From NCBI RefSeq assembly GCF_029223485.1, contig NZ_JARHTP010000012.1, positions 62,001-126,000 of the forward strand: a DNA stretch of 64,000 bases, read 5' to 3'. The DNA is from Streptomyces coacervatus. Lineage in GTDB: Bacteria > Actinomycetota > Actinomycetes > Streptomycetales > Streptomycetaceae. Each line of letters starts with the position of its first letter. Within the stretch, counting starts at the first letter, position 1. Under the pieces are notes generated by a model. That model had not been told where the DNA came from. It saw only the letters and a program-made list of their open reading frames with translations, and did no database searches. This document shows positions 26,534 to 36,274 of the stretch, one piece after another. The position numbers and the translations under genes are program-made.

Positions 26534-27023
26534 CTACCAGATGATCGCGTCGACGCCGAGGATGAGTTCCCGATCATGCTCGGACCAGAAATGAGGTCGC
26601 TGCCGAGCCATTCCCGGTGCCAGCTGACGTCCAAGGCGTTGGTGCACGGCTTCTGCACTGCCTTGCCCCTTTGAGTGGCGCCGCCCCCTTCGATGCCGAG
26701 GCAGAGGTTTGTCTTCCCGTTCATGAGGATGACGGTGGAGCCGAATGTGGTGAACCTCCACCACTGGTTCGGATACGCGGTGGTCTGCGTGTGGCAGTTC
26801 CACTGCACCAGTCTGGCGCCGGCGCCGACGCCGGACCCACCGTAGACGGCCAGGCACAGAGGGGCTTGCCGTTGAAGATCAGCTCCGGGTAGGAGGACGC
26901 CTGGGGCGAGATGTCGGAGGCGGCGCCGGCGCATCGGCCGCCTGGCCGGGTGGCAGATGCCAGCGATGCGCAGGCCGCCAGCGTGATGCCGACACCTATC
27001 GACCCGAGGGTCACGGGTTTCAT
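26534..27023 (-). pseudogene. Secreted ricin-type beta-trefoil lectin, frameshifted
   Basis: An ATG at 27023 starts a signal peptide (MKPVTLGSIGVGITLAACAS) followed by PQASSYPELIFNGKPLC. The frame then slips near 26865 into one encoding QWNCHTQTTAYPNQWWRF and LCLGIEGGGATQRGKAVQ, a typical ricin B (QxW) trefoil. It slips again near 26580 into the true ending ILGVDAIIW, with TAG at 26534-26536. Two frameshifts mean either a pseudogene or sequencing errors. The intact protein would be a secreted carbohydrate-binding module of about 160 residues. Confidence 0.65.
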
Positions 27024-27197
27024 GCCGTCCGTCCTTTCCTGACATTTGTGCTTGTTGATGACCGGCCAACAGCCTCCGATCGAGTGCAGTCGAGCACGGG
27101 GGAACGCCGGTCCGCAGAGCCACTGACCACTCCGGGACCGGTTGTGAACCATCTGCGGACCGGCCCGGCCTGAGTCTGAGAGGCCGTGCCTGTCTAG

Positions 27198-27647
27198 TTA
27201 CTGGGTCATGCCGTGCGTCGAGATCGGCTTGCCCAGGAAGAGCCACCAAGCACCTGAATGGGCTTGTGAGAACTGAGGCTGTTCGGCGACTCGTGGAGGC
27301 AGCACCGCGGGGTGGCTGCCCAGGACCAGGTGGGCGTGCTTGTCGCCGAACCTGAGGTGCTCGGGCGTCAGGTGGAGAAGACGTTCGGTGGACGGACCGA
27401 ACAGTAGGGTGATCACGCCAGCAGCCCGGAAGTCCGCAGGCAGGGCATCGTCGGTCGGGCAGCGTTGGAGGAGCAGCCATCGATCGTCCTCATCGAGCAG
27501 GTTCCGGGGGCTCCGCCTCGGGATGGAACGGTCGGCGAGTTGGCGGGCGGGCCGACGGCTCGTGGTCCATTTCAGGAAGTATCGGATCAGGTACGCGTCA
27601 GTGGCCCCGTCAGTGGAGCCGGGAGCCCAGTCGAAGGCGTCGCCTCG
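27198..27647 (-). pseudogene. Open frame without a start codon: probable truncated gene
   Basis: From a stop at 27650 to the TAG at 27198 the frame is open for 150 codons and has good protein character (DAYLIRYFLKWTTSRRPAR, LLDEDDRWLLLQRCPTDDAL, PEHLRFGDKHAHLVLGSHPA). It has no ATG, GTG or TTG before a GTG at 27416, so the N-terminus is missing or a frameshift joined it to something upstream. It lies just after the DUF6177-like gene on the same strand. The family is not recognised. If only 27198-27416 is translated, the product is 72 residues. Confidence 0.4.
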
Positions 27648-27654
27648 TCAGCTG

Positions 27655-29127
27655 TTACGAACTGGTGCTGCCCGGGCCGTTCTTGAGGTGGATGGCGAGG
27701 TTTTGGAAGGCCGTCCAGGCTTCGGCGTCGGTTCCGTCGCCGAGCGGGTAGTGGAAGGCGGGGCAGCTGAGGGAGCCGAGCTGTCGCGGTTTCGTGGCGA
27801 GGGGTGGGCGGCGGGCGTGGGTGAGGCCGATCGTCCCTATGTCGCGTGGGCCGAGGGTGAAGGAGACCGGGAGGGGTGGGGCTTCCAGGTGCGCGGGCAG
27901 GGTGAGGTCGGCGCGGGCGTTGCGCAGGGTGGTGAGCATCGTCGTCAGGCCGTGTGCGTCGACGAGTGTCGCGGCGAGGGATTCCAGGCTGTCCAGGGGG
28001 ACTTCGGCGGGGGCGGTGTAGCCGAGGGTGAGAGTCGTGTCCTCGGCGACGCCGGCAGTGGTGCGGGTGATGCGGTGGATGGCGATGGCCGGGCGGTCGG
28101 GTGAGCCGATGGCAATGAGATGGGTGGGTGCGGGGGCCCGGTTGCGGGCGAGATCGGTCAACTGGCGTCGGGACCAGGGGAGGTTGACGGGTTCTGCAGT
28201 GCCCCAGCCAGAGGGTGCCGCGCCGGTGAGGTGGCGCCACGCTGTTTCGAGGGCGTGACCGAGCAGGAGGTCGGTGTCGGCCGTATGCACCGTACGGAAG
28301 GACACGGTGAGCTGTCGTTGTCCGGTGGGTGTAGCCGATGCTGTGAAGGCGTCGGCGACGGCGGTGCCGGTCGGAGTGAACGTGCCGCCCAGCCAGGCGA
28401 GTCGGACGCCGGACAGGCCGTCGTAGTAGCCGCCTGCGGGATCTTGGATCACCCATCGGTTGGGGGCGCCGCCCAGCGCGGCGCGCAACGGAAGGCTGAG
28501 GCGGACGTGGGGTGGTGTGACGAGGTGGAGGGCGCGGTTCGCCTGCACGGTGGTGCGCAGGATGTCCGAGAGCCAGCTGGTGAGGGGGACGAGCGGGCGG
28601 TCGGCCAGGACGACTGCCGTCGAGTCGGTCAGGACGTCGACAGCGGGGAGGACAGGGGTGGGAGCCGAGGCGGCTGTCTCGGTGGGGTTGTCGTCCGCGG
28701 CGCTGGGGGGCGTGGGTGTGTGCGGCTGCGCGGCTGTCGCGTCGTCGGGGGCTGCGACACGGGCGGTGTGGGCTGCACCGGGCGGCCACGTCGTCCCGCC
28801 GAGCAGCATCGTCAGGCGTCCGCACACCGACCCCGCCAGGGCTTCCGCTTCGGGGACGGCCGTGGAGGCGCGGGTCTCGGTCCACCAGAACGGCGGCTCG
28901 GGCGCGGTTGCTTGAGGGCCGAGGAGGCGTTCGGCTTCGCCGGGTGTGTGGACGAGCAGCGGGGACTCGACCGAGACCAGCGGGCGCCCGGCCGCCGTGC
29001 ACAGTTGGATGACCGCGCCGTCGTCGGTGGCGGTCAGGTTCAGCTCGGGGCCGCCGGCGTGCAGGGCTGCCAGGAGTGAGCGGGTGTCGGGCATCTTCTC
29101 GGTGAGCGCGATGACGTCCTTGGTCAC
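27655..29127 (-). CDS. DUF6177-like protein of Streptomyces T7SS loci
   Basis: The 490-residue product starts at GTG 29127, overlapping the EccC stop by 4 nt (GTGA), so it is coupled to eccC. It is soluble. A Pro/Thr/Ala-rich linker at about 130-165 separates an N-terminal domain from a large C-terminal one (PLTSWLSDILRTTVQANRAL, WVIQDPAGGYYDGLSGVRLAW). The name DUF6177 and its association with actinobacterial ESX loci are recalled, not computed. It may be an accessory factor of secretion. No catalytic motif is evident. Confidence 0.6.
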   Translation of the reverse strand: MTKDVIALTEKMPDTRSLLAALHAGGPELNLTATDDGAVIQLCTAAGRPLVSVESPLLVHTPGEAERLLGPQATAPEPPFWWTETRASTAVPEAEALAGSVCGRLTMLLGGTTWPPGAAHTARVAAPDDATAAQPHTPTPPSAADDNPTETAASAPTPVLPAVDVLTDSTAVVLADRPLVPLTSWLSDILRTTVQANRALHLVTPPHVRLSLPLRAALGGAPNRWVIQDPAGGYYDGLSGVRLAWLGGTFTPTGTAVADAFTASATPTGQRQLTVSFRTVHTADTDLLLGHALETAWRHLTGAAPSGWGTAEPVNLPWSRRQLTDLARNRAPAPTHLIAIGSPDRPAIAIHRITRTTAGVAEDTTLTLGYTAPAEVPLDSLESLAATLVDAHGLTTMLTTLRNARADLTLPAHLEAPPLPVSFTLGPRDIGTIGLTHARRPPLATKPRQLGSLSCPAFHYPLGDGTDAEAWTAFQNLAIHLKNGPGSTSS

Positions 29128-32100
29128 GCCGGGTTCTCCACAGGGTTGGTCTCGGCCGCGAGGGCGGTCTGGATCAGCAGGTGGCGCCGGCCGCGGCGGA
29201 CCAGGGTGCCCCGGCCCGGCGGCTGCGGAGAGGCGTACAGGCCAGGGAAGAGCTGGCCCTCGGTGCGGTCGCCGGTCATCACGAGGGCCGTCGCACCGGT
29301 CTCGCGCAGCGTCGTCAGGAACGGCTCGTACAGGGCGCGCGAGGCGCCCGCGACGCGGCGGGCGACGACGAAGTGCAGGCCGATGTCCTGGGCCGAGGAA
29401 ATGTACGGCAGGAGCGGATCGAGGGGCTGCTGGCCGGCAGCGGTGAGGATGTCGTAGTCGTCGACGACGATCACGATCCGCGGCCCGGTGAAGGCTGGCT
29501 CGTCGCTCACCGCGTCGGGGTCGGCGGTCTCCGGGAGGCGCTTTTCCAGTTCGGTCGCGATGCCGGTGGCGAGGGCGGCGGACAGTTTCGCGTTGTGCGC
29601 GTAGCCGCCGCGGTACGGCTCCGGGATCACGCCGCGCAGGCCGCGCCGTGGGTCGAAGACGCCGAAGACGAGCTCGTCGTCGCTGTATCGGTCCACGAGC
29701 GCACGGGAGATCAGCTGGAGGAGGTTGGTCTTGCCGCATTCGTTGTCGCCCAGGACCAGCAGGTGCTGGTCGGTGCCGAACAGGTCGAGGACAGCCGGGG
29801 ACAGGGACTCCTGGTCGACGCCGATCGGTACCGCGTGCGGTACCGCGACAGCGGACGGCAGGCGCTGCGCGGGCAGCCGGGTCGGCAACACCCGTACGGG
29901 AGCCGCCAGTTCACCGTGCCAGGTCGCGCCCACCGAGCGTACGGCGTCCTCGAGCGCGGCCCCCAGACCGACGGGCGAGGCGAGGGCGTCCAGGCGCGGC
30001 AGGGCGACGTGCGCGAACAGCTTGCCGTCGGTGAGGGCGCGGCCCGAGGTGTCGGCCGACAGGGTCTCGGACAGCTTGCGGTCGACGGAGGAGTCGGCGG
30101 GATCGTTGAGGCGCAGTTCGATCCGGCTGCCGAACATCGACTGGGTGGCGATGCGGACATCGTTCCAGCGGAGCATGCCGGCCACGACGTGAATGCCGTA
30201 ACCACTCCCCCGCTTGAGCAGGTCCGCGACCGCGTCGTCCAGGTCGGCGAACTCGTCCCGCAGCGCGCCGAACCCGTCGATGAGCAACACCACCTCCGTG
30301 GAGCCGAGTTCGGGCAGCTCGCCCCTCTCGCGCAGGACACGCAGCTGCTCGACGGAGTCGATGCCGTGCTCGCGGAAGACGGCCTCGCGCTCGGCGAGCA
30401 TGGTGCGCACCTCGGCGACCGTGCGGGCGGCACGTTCGTGGTCGGCGCGCCCGGCGATCCCGCCAACGTGCGGCAGGCCGGACAGCGCGCTCAGACCGCC
30501 GCCGACCAGGTCGAGGCCGTAGACGGCGACCTGGTGCGGCGTGTGGGTGACGGCGAGGGACAGGGCCAGGGTGCGCAGCAGGGTGGTCTTGCCGGACTGC
30601 GGGCCGCCGATGACGGCCGTGTGCCCGCCGGCCGTGTTCAGGTCGTGCACCCACCGGCCCTGCCACTGCCGTGCCGGGCCGTCGAGGACACCGAGCGGCA
30701 CCCGCAACGGGCCGTCCCGACGGGCGAGTTGCAGCCCGTCCGCCGACGCCTGCACCGGTCCGGCCGCTCCCGTCAGCGTCACCGTATCGGGCAGCGGCGG
30801 CAGCCAGATCCGCCGCACCGGCTCGGCCGCGCCCGCCAGCTGGTCCACCACGGCGGACAGCATGGTGGGCCCGCTGTCCCGCTCGCGCGGCGCGGCGACG
30901 CCGTCGTCACCCACCGCCGCCCCTGTCGGCATGGCCAGGGTGTTGTACGGCGGATACGCCCACGCCGACGGCTCGTCGGCGGCGACCGCATCGCGTACCG
31001 CGGGCCCGCGGTACGCGCCGGAAACGAAGCCCGCCTTGAACCGCGTGTACGTGGACGTGTCGACCTTCAGATAGCCGAAGCCCGGCAGCGGCGGCAGATT
31101 GAAGGCGTCCGTGGTCTCCAGGACCGTACGCGACTCGTCCGCCGAGAACGTGCGCAGCCCGAGCCGGTACGACAGATAGGTCTCCAGGCCCTTGAGCCTT
31201 CCGCCCTCGATGCGCTGGCTGGACAGCAGCAGATGCACGCCGATGGAGCGGCCGATGCGGCCGATGGAGAGGAACAGGTCGATGAAGTCCGGTTTGGCGG
31301 TGATCAGTTCACCGAACTCGTCGATCACGACGAACAGGTGCGGGAGCGGTTCGAGGTCCGGGCGGGCGGTGGCGCGCAGCGCCCGGTAGTGGCCGATGTC
31401 GGAGATGTTCCCCGCGTCCTTGAGGACCTGCTGACGGCGTTTGATCTCCCCGGCCAGCGAGGTGTGCACGCGCTCGACGAGACCGGCCTGGTTCTCCAGG
31501 TTGGTGATGACGCCCGCCACGTGCGGCAGGCTCGTGAACGGGGCGAAGGTGGCCCCGCCCTTGTAGTCGACGAGCACCATCGCCAGATCCTCGGGCGGAT
31601 GCGTCGTCACCAGGGCGAGCACCAGGGTGCGCAGCAGCTCGCTCTTGCCGGAACCGGTGGCGCCCACGCACAACCCGTGCGGCCCCATGCCGAGTTCGGA
31701 CGACTCCTTCAAATCCAGGAGCACCGGCTCGTGCCGGTCGTCCAGCCCGATCGGCACCCGCAGGAAGTCACGGTCACCGCGCGGCACCCACTGCCGGGCC
31801 AGGTCCAGGGCGGCCGGATCGTCGATACCCAGCAGTTCGGGAAAGTCCACCGGGCCGGACACCGGCGTGCCGTCGGCGGCCGACTCCGGGGACAGGCGCA
31901 GCGGCGCCAGCATGCGGGCCAGCCCCTCGGCGCCGGCGGCACTTGCCGGATCAAGGACGCCCGAGACCCGCACGATGTGCTCGCCCCGCAGGTCGTCGAC
32001 CGTGACCTGCTGTCCATCGACGGTGATCCGCACGGACACCTGATCGGGCTCGTGCACCTGCTCGGCGAGCAGGTGCAACACGGTCACGCCCATGTCACCG

Positions 32101-33134
32101 AGGGCAACCGCCGCATCCGGCCGGGGCAGTTCGGCAGCGTTCTGTCCGTACTCGTCACTGACCAGGAGCAGTCGGCTGCCGAGACTCAGCGCCGTGCGGT
32201 CGGACAGGCCGCGCCGCACCTCGGCGGCGTAGGAGGCACGCTTTTTGAGGTCCACGCCGATGAGGCGGGCGAGCTGAGCGAGATCGGGCGCGATACGGCG
32301 GGCGGCCACCGGCCCGTCGAGCTCGTCGGTATCGAGGACATGGGGCAGCCATTTCACCCATGCCCACTCCTCGACATGCTCTGCGGGTACGCCGAGCGCG
32401 AGCGCCATGTCGTCCGGCGCATGCGCGACGGCGGCCTGCACAAGCAACGCCCGGGCGACCCGCAGCACGCCCTCGCGGTCGCCGAGTACGGTCACGTTGC
32501 CCACGCGGTCCAGCGGCACCGTCAGTGGATGGTCGGCGGTGGTCGAAAACCGCGCCTGCAGCGCCCGTGCCTCGTTCAGCATGAACGGATCCGGCGGCGT
32601 GAGCACCCCGCTCGCCGAGTTCTGCCCGACCACCACGTCCTGCACCGGTACGTCACCGACACCTACGCGTACGCGCAGGAAATCGGCGTCCGTACGCCGC
32701 CGCTCCCACAGCCGCGCCGGATCGCGCACCAGGTCATACAGAGCCGACGGCGGAGGGTTCAACTCCCGTGCGGCGCGGCGCCGTTCCCGCTCGGCCGCGC
32801 CCAACTCCTCACGCAGCTCCTCCAGATACTCCAGATACCGTTCGCGCTGCACCCGCCGCTGCCGCTGCGCCTTGCCGCGCTGCGACAGGAACAGCGCCAC
32901 GGCCCCGAGCAGCGCGATGACCAGCACGACCGCGCCGAGGCCCGCGAACTGGCTGGAGCGGATGACGGTCATCATCACCACGGACCCCATGACACCGGCC
33001 ATCGGCAACAGGGCCGTGGCCGCGCTGCCCATCTTGCCCTCGGGCAGGTTCGGCGGCGGCTCGATGGTGCGCGCCCCGGCTGGGGGCAGCGGCCGGGTGG
33101 CGCGGGCGGGGCGGTGGACCAGATGCTGCGTCAA
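29124..33134 (-). CDS. eccC: Type VII secretion ATPase EccC (FtsK/SpoIIIE family)
   Basis: The 1336-residue membrane ATPase has two membrane segments near residues 37-85 (MGSVVMMTV..., AVVLVIALLGAVALFL). Three FtsK-like ATPase domains follow, with Walker A motifs GATGSGKSELL (about 490), GGPQSGKTTLLR (about 843) and GDNECGKTNLLQ (about 1128). VLVDYKGGATF and FVVIDEFGEL mark the active first domain. It is the motor that drives WXG100 proteins and toxins through the ESX channel. The TTG start at 33134 overlaps the preceding stop (TTGA). Single-chain EccC, as in Streptomyces, contrasts with split EccCa/EccCb of mycobacterial ESX-1. Confidence 0.95.
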   Translation of the reverse strand: MTQHLVHRPARATRPLPPAGARTIEPPPNLPEGKMGSAATALLPMAGVMGSVVMMTVIRSSQFAGLGAVVLVIALLGAVALFLSQRGKAQRQRRVQRERYLEYLEELREELGAAERERRRAARELNPPPSALYDLVRDPARLWERRRTDADFLRVRVGVGDVPVQDVVVGQNSASGVLTPPDPFMLNEARALQARFSTTADHPLTVPLDRVGNVTVLGDREGVLRVARALLVQAAVAHAPDDMALALGVPAEHVEEWAWVKWLPHVLDTDELDGPVAARRIAPDLAQLARLIGVDLKKRASYAAEVRRGLSDRTALSLGSRLLLVSDEYGQNAAELPRPDAAVALGDMGVTVLHLLAEQVHEPDQVSVRITVDGQQVTVDDLRGEHIVRVSGVLDPASAAGAEGLARMLAPLRLSPESAADGTPVSGPVDFPELLGIDDPAALDLARQWVPRGDRDFLRVPIGLDDRHEPVLLDLKESSELGMGPHGLCVGATGSGKSELLRTLVLALVTTHPPEDLAMVLVDYKGGATFAPFTSLPHVAGVITNLENQAGLVERVHTSLAGEIKRRQQVLKDAGNISDIGHYRALRATARPDLEPLPHLFVVIDEFGELITAKPDFIDLFLSIGRIGRSIGVHLLLSSQRIEGGRLKGLETYLSYRLGLRTFSADESRTVLETTDAFNLPPLPGFGYLKVDTSTYTRFKAGFVSGAYRGPAVRDAVAADEPSAWAYPPYNTLAMPTGAAVGDDGVAAPRERDSGPTMLSAVVDQLAGAAEPVRRIWLPPLPDTVTLTGAAGPVQASADGLQLARRDGPLRVPLGVLDGPARQWQGRWVHDLNTAGGHTAVIGGPQSGKTTLLRTLALSLAVTHTPHQVAVYGLDLVGGGLSALSGLPHVGGIAGRADHERAARTVAEVRTMLAEREAVFREHGIDSVEQLRVLRERGELPELGSTEVVLLIDGFGALRDEFADLDDAVADLLKRGSGYGIHVVAGMLRWNDVRIATQSMFGSRIELRLNDPADSSVDRKLSETLSADTSGRALTDGKLFAHVALPRLDALASPVGLGAALEDAVRSVGATWHGELAAPVRVLPTRLPAQRLPSAVAVPHAVPIGVDQESLSPAVLDLFGTDQHLLVLGDNECGKTNLLQLISRALVDRYSDDELVFGVFDPRRGLRGVIPEPYRGGYAHNAKLSAALATGIATELEKRLPETADPDAVSDEPAFTGPRIVIVVDDYDILTAAGQQPLDPLLPYISSAQDIGLHFVVARRVAGASRALYEPFLTTLRETGATALVMTGDRTEGQLFPGLYASPQPPGRGTLVRRGRRHLLIQTALAAETNPVENPA

Positions 33135-34501
33135 CGGACCTGCACCGCCCGCTGCAGCGCCTCCGCCGCGAGCCGGGTGGCCGCGCCGCGCGTGACCAAG
33201 CCGAGCAATTCCGTACGGATGGGCCCGCCGGCCGCGAGATGCCGGTCGTAGGGCAGGTGCACGATGGTGACCCCTGTTTCACGCAGATGCGCTGTGGCCG
33301 TCTTCAGGTCGAGGTTCAGATCGGGTGTGCCCGAGGTGAGGGCGACGACGGTGGACGCGAGAGCCTCGTGCGGCAACTGGGCCAGCCAGTCCAGGACTAT
33401 GCGCGTGCCGCCCACGCCCTCCGCGGTCAGCGGGGCGACCACCACGCGGCCGTGTGCGGTGTCCATCGCGGTACGGGCCACCTCACCTGGCAGCGCCTCG
33501 CAGTCCACGACCGTGACGGCGAAGTAACGGCGCAGCGCCAGCGTCACCGTGCGGTAGGAGCGGATGTCCAGCGGGGCGCCGAGGCGTCCCTGGCTCGCGG
33601 GCAGCAGCCAGCCGCCGCCCGTGACCGGCACCAAATAGCCGGTGATGTCGGTGAGTTGCATCGACGGCGTCAGGATGTGGGCCAGCTCGGCACACGACCA
33701 GCGCACCGACTCCGCGCCGAGCCGCACCGGCAGCGTGCCCAGCGCGGCGTCCGCCTCCAGCGCGAGCACCGGGTCGTGCCGGTAGTGGGTGAACGTACGG
33801 GCGAGCAGCGCGGCGGTCGTCGTCTTACCGACACCGCCCCGGATCGACGTCACAGCGATCACCCGGCCGGTGGTGACCGGCTGCTGCAACTCCCGCCCGA
33901 TACGCGTCTCCTCGGCGACCTCCTGGGAGGCCGACGAGGTCAGCCGCCGGATCGACTGCCCGGTCCGCCGCGCCACGGAATCCCCGCGCAACGGCTTCCC
34001 CAGCGCGAGGGCGAGCCGCGGGTCGATGGTGGGGACGGACTCGGGGGTGGAGAAGGGAAGGCCGGGGCCGGTGGGACGGTGGCGGACCACCGGTGTGCCG
34101 CTCTCCTCGGGCTGGGCCGCGGAGGGAGCCGAACGCGCAGGCGTGGGCGGGGTGGCTGCGTAGGGAGGCGGCATGGTGGGCAGGCGGGGCAGGGACACCG
34201 GTTGCGAGCCCTGCTCAGGCAGCGGCGCCGGGTGCTCGGGTCGATACTGCGGTACGTCACCGTGGGGTGCCGCCGATGCGGTGCGCGGGGCAAGTGGCTG
34301 TCCGGGGTTGGGGCTCTGATCGTCGGGGTGACGGACCGGGAGAGGTGTCTTGGCGTCTGTCCCTGGCTTCTGGTCCGCCGAAGCCCCGTACTCCGTCGCT
34401 TCGTTCGCGTTCGCCGCAGCAGCTGGACCCGCCGACTCGGACGCGGCGCCCCGCAACTCTCGCAGCACCTCGTCCTGCCAACCGCCCTCAGCCCGGTTCA
34501 T
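33131..34501 (-). CDS. MinD/ParA-like ATPase of the T7SS locus (EspI-like)
   Basis: The 456-residue product has a Pro-rich, disordered N-terminal 160 residues. A P-loop ATPase of the MinD/ParA type follows (IAVTSIRGGVGKTTTAAL at about 215, LALEADAALGTLPVR, VTVVDCEALPG). This layout resembles EspI of mycobacterial ESX-1, which couples secretion to energy state; that role is inferred. The ATG at 34501 is 16 nt downstream of the eccD stop, and the gene overlaps eccC. Confidence 0.8.
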   Translation of the reverse strand: MNRAEGGWQDEVLRELRGAASESAGPAAAANANEATEYGASADQKPGTDAKTPLPVRHPDDQSPNPGQPLAPRTASAAPHGDVPQYRPEHPAPLPEQGSQPVSLPRLPTMPPPYAATPPTPARSAPSAAQPEESGTPVVRHRPTGPGLPFSTPESVPTIDPRLALALGKPLRGDSVARRTGQSIRRLTSSASQEVAEETRIGRELQQPVTTGRVIAVTSIRGGVGKTTTAALLARTFTHYRHDPVLALEADAALGTLPVRLGAESVRWSCAELAHILTPSMQLTDITGYLVPVTGGGWLLPASQGRLGAPLDIRSYRTVTLALRRYFAVTVVDCEALPGEVARTAMDTAHGRVVVAPLTAEGVGGTRIVLDWLAQLPHEALASTVVALTSGTPDLNLDLKTATAHLRETGVTIVHLPYDRHLAAGGPIRTELLGLVTRGAATRLAAEALQRAVQVR

Positions 34502-34517
34502 TCCTGCCGCCTCACGC

Positions 34518-35849
34518 TCACGCGAAGGTGCCGAGCAGCCGCCCGTACACCCCGAAGACGCCAAGCACCAGCGGGAACAACGCGATCACCCCGACGGACT
34601 CGAGCACATCGCCAAACCGGCGCAACCGCACCCGCACATGCTCCGGCGGCTGCACCACGAGCACGGCCAGCGGCACGACCGCCAGCACCACCAGCACCGC
34701 GAGCGGCCCGGCCGTACCGGATCGCTCCAGCCACACCCAGGCCAGCCGCATCACCACCACCGCGCTGGCCGCGAGCAGCGCGACGACCTCAGGGACCAGC
34801 GGATACGCCCGTGCCCGCAGCGCGAGCACCAGCGCGACGGCCACCGTGAGCAGTACCGTCCACACCGTGGTCGTACGCAGCACGAGCACCCCGGCGACGG
34901 CCGCGGACACCGCCGTCGCGATCGTCGCGAGCGCGAGCCCGCGGTGCGTGGCCGCGAGCGCGGTCGACACCTGATAGCGGCTCACCGACGCGCCGCCCGA
35001 GCGCCGGTCGTCGAGCCCGGAGAGCCCCGACGCCATCAACGCGAGCCGCGGCAGCAGCCCCAAGGCCACCACCGAGATGACGGCGAGCAGCGCCCCGGCC
35101 CGCCCCGCCGGCTGAAAGGCGAGCGCACACTCCCAGCACACCCCTCCCCCGACGGCCGCGGCAGCGCCGAAGACCCCACCGCGTCCCAGTGGCGAGCACC
35201 ATCCCAGTAGCAGCAACGCGAGGGCCACCACCCCGGCGACGCCGGCGAGCCGCACAGGGCCCGACCAATCCTGGGCATCGCCCAGGCTCCACGCCCCGAA
35301 CACGCCGAGCGCACCGCCGGTGACGACGAGCGTGGCAGCGAGCCCGCGCACCCCGGCCCGGCCGAAGACCGCACCCGCGACCACGCCGAGCCCGGCGACG
35401 ACGAGCAGCACGACACCCACGCTCTGCGCGGCGAACTCCTGCCGCGCGAGGAAGGCGGCGCCCAGCGCCCACCCGACCGTCGCTCCCCCGGCGACCGCGC
35501 GGCGCGCGGCGGGCCGCCACCGCCAGGCCCGCACATCGAGATCGTCCGCGGCCTCATCCGTCACATCGTGTACGACGGGCGCGGACGGCGCGTCCTCGAC
35601 GCGCACCAGCCGCAGCACCGCACCGTCCACCACACCTGCCGACTCCAAGGTGGCGTCCGGGTCCAGGACAGTGCCGTCGACCGCCACCAGATGACGCGTT
35701 TGCGGCCGCGCACCCACCTGATCGTCCAGCAGCCGCATCACTTCGGGAAGCAGCCGCCCGATCGGCTCCTGCGACGGCAGCACAAGATCGACCCGACGGC
35801 GCTCGCCAACCAGAGTGACCCGGCTCAACGCCAGTCCCGTACGGCTCAT
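34518..35849 (-). CDS. eccD: T7SS integral membrane channel protein EccD
   Basis: The 443-residue protein has an N-terminal ubiquitin-like (YukD) domain of about 85 residues (RVTLVGERRRVDLVLPSQEP, VDGTVLDPDATLESAGV). About eleven membrane helices follow, as in EccD. The ATG at 35849 is preceded by GGGGGC. EccD forms the membrane vestibule of the ESX complex with EccB, EccC and EccE. EccB, EccE and MycP are not in this window. Confidence 0.9.
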   Translation of the reverse strand: MSRTGLALSRVTLVGERRRVDLVLPSQEPIGRLLPEVMRLLDDQVGARPQTRHLVAVDGTVLDPDATLESAGVVDGAVLRLVRVEDAPSAPVVHDVTDEAADDLDVRAWRWRPAARRAVAGGATVGWALGAAFLARQEFAAQSVGVVLLVVAGLGVVAGAVFGRAGVRGLAATLVVTGGALGVFGAWSLGDAQDWSGPVRLAGVAGVVALALLLLGWCSPLGRGGVFGAAAAVGGGVCWECALAFQPAGRAGALLAVISVVALGLLPRLALMASGLSGLDDRRSGGASVSRYQVSTALAATHRGLALATIATAVSAAVAGVLVLRTTTVWTVLLTVAVALVLALRARAYPLVPEVVALLAASAVVVMRLAWVWLERSGTAGPLAVLVVLAVVPLAVLVVQPPEHVRVRLRRFGDVLESVGVIALFPLVLGVFGVYGRLLGTFA

Positions 35850-35880
35850 TGCCCCCGCAGATATCACGCGATTGAACCTA

Positions 35881-36174
35881 TCACCGGGCAGATGAGGCAA
35901 CGGTCGGTGTCTGGGCGGGCGGTGTGGACGGGACCGTGGTCGAGGTCCCGTAGGGGCTCGTGCTCGCGCCAAGAACCCGATGCGAAATGAATGACCACCC
36001 CACACAACCGGCGCACACCACCGCAGCGATCACCACACCCGCAAACACCTTGCCCAGCCGCTCGTCCACGGTGCGCCGCTGCCGCTGCCCACCGAACAGC
36101 ACAGCATCACGCAGCCGCCGACGTCGAACCGAGACCGACTCAAGAAGCTGACTGTCGTAGTCCTGGGCTGACAT
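35881..36174 (-). CDS. Small single-pass membrane protein of the T7SS locus
   Basis: The 97-residue protein has a basic cytosolic N-terminus (SVRRRRLRDAVLFGGQRQRR), one membrane segment (VFAGVVIAAVVCAGCVGW) and a Ser/Thr/Pro-rich external tail. It lies 31 nt upstream of eccD in the same orientation. Small proteins of this layout occur in Streptomyces ESX clusters; the function is unknown. Confidence 0.7.
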   Translation of the reverse strand: MSAQDYDSQLLESVSVRRRRLRDAVLFGGQRQRRTVDERLGKVFAGVVIAAVVCAGCVGWSFISHRVLGASTSPYGTSTTVPSTPPAQTPTVASSAR

Positions 36175-36274
36175 GGCTCAACTCCTCGTAGTTCCACGGG
36201 CTGCGCTGAGGCCTGAATGAGAGCATGAGCACGGTGCACCGAGGCTCGTCAGCACAGGGACTCCTCGGGTCCGA

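Noticed and set aside
29181..33251. A 1356-residue plus-strand frame opposite eccC
   Set aside because: Antisense to a gene with three intact Walker motifs. Composition (Arg/Gln/Gly/His-rich) is typical of a shadow frame.
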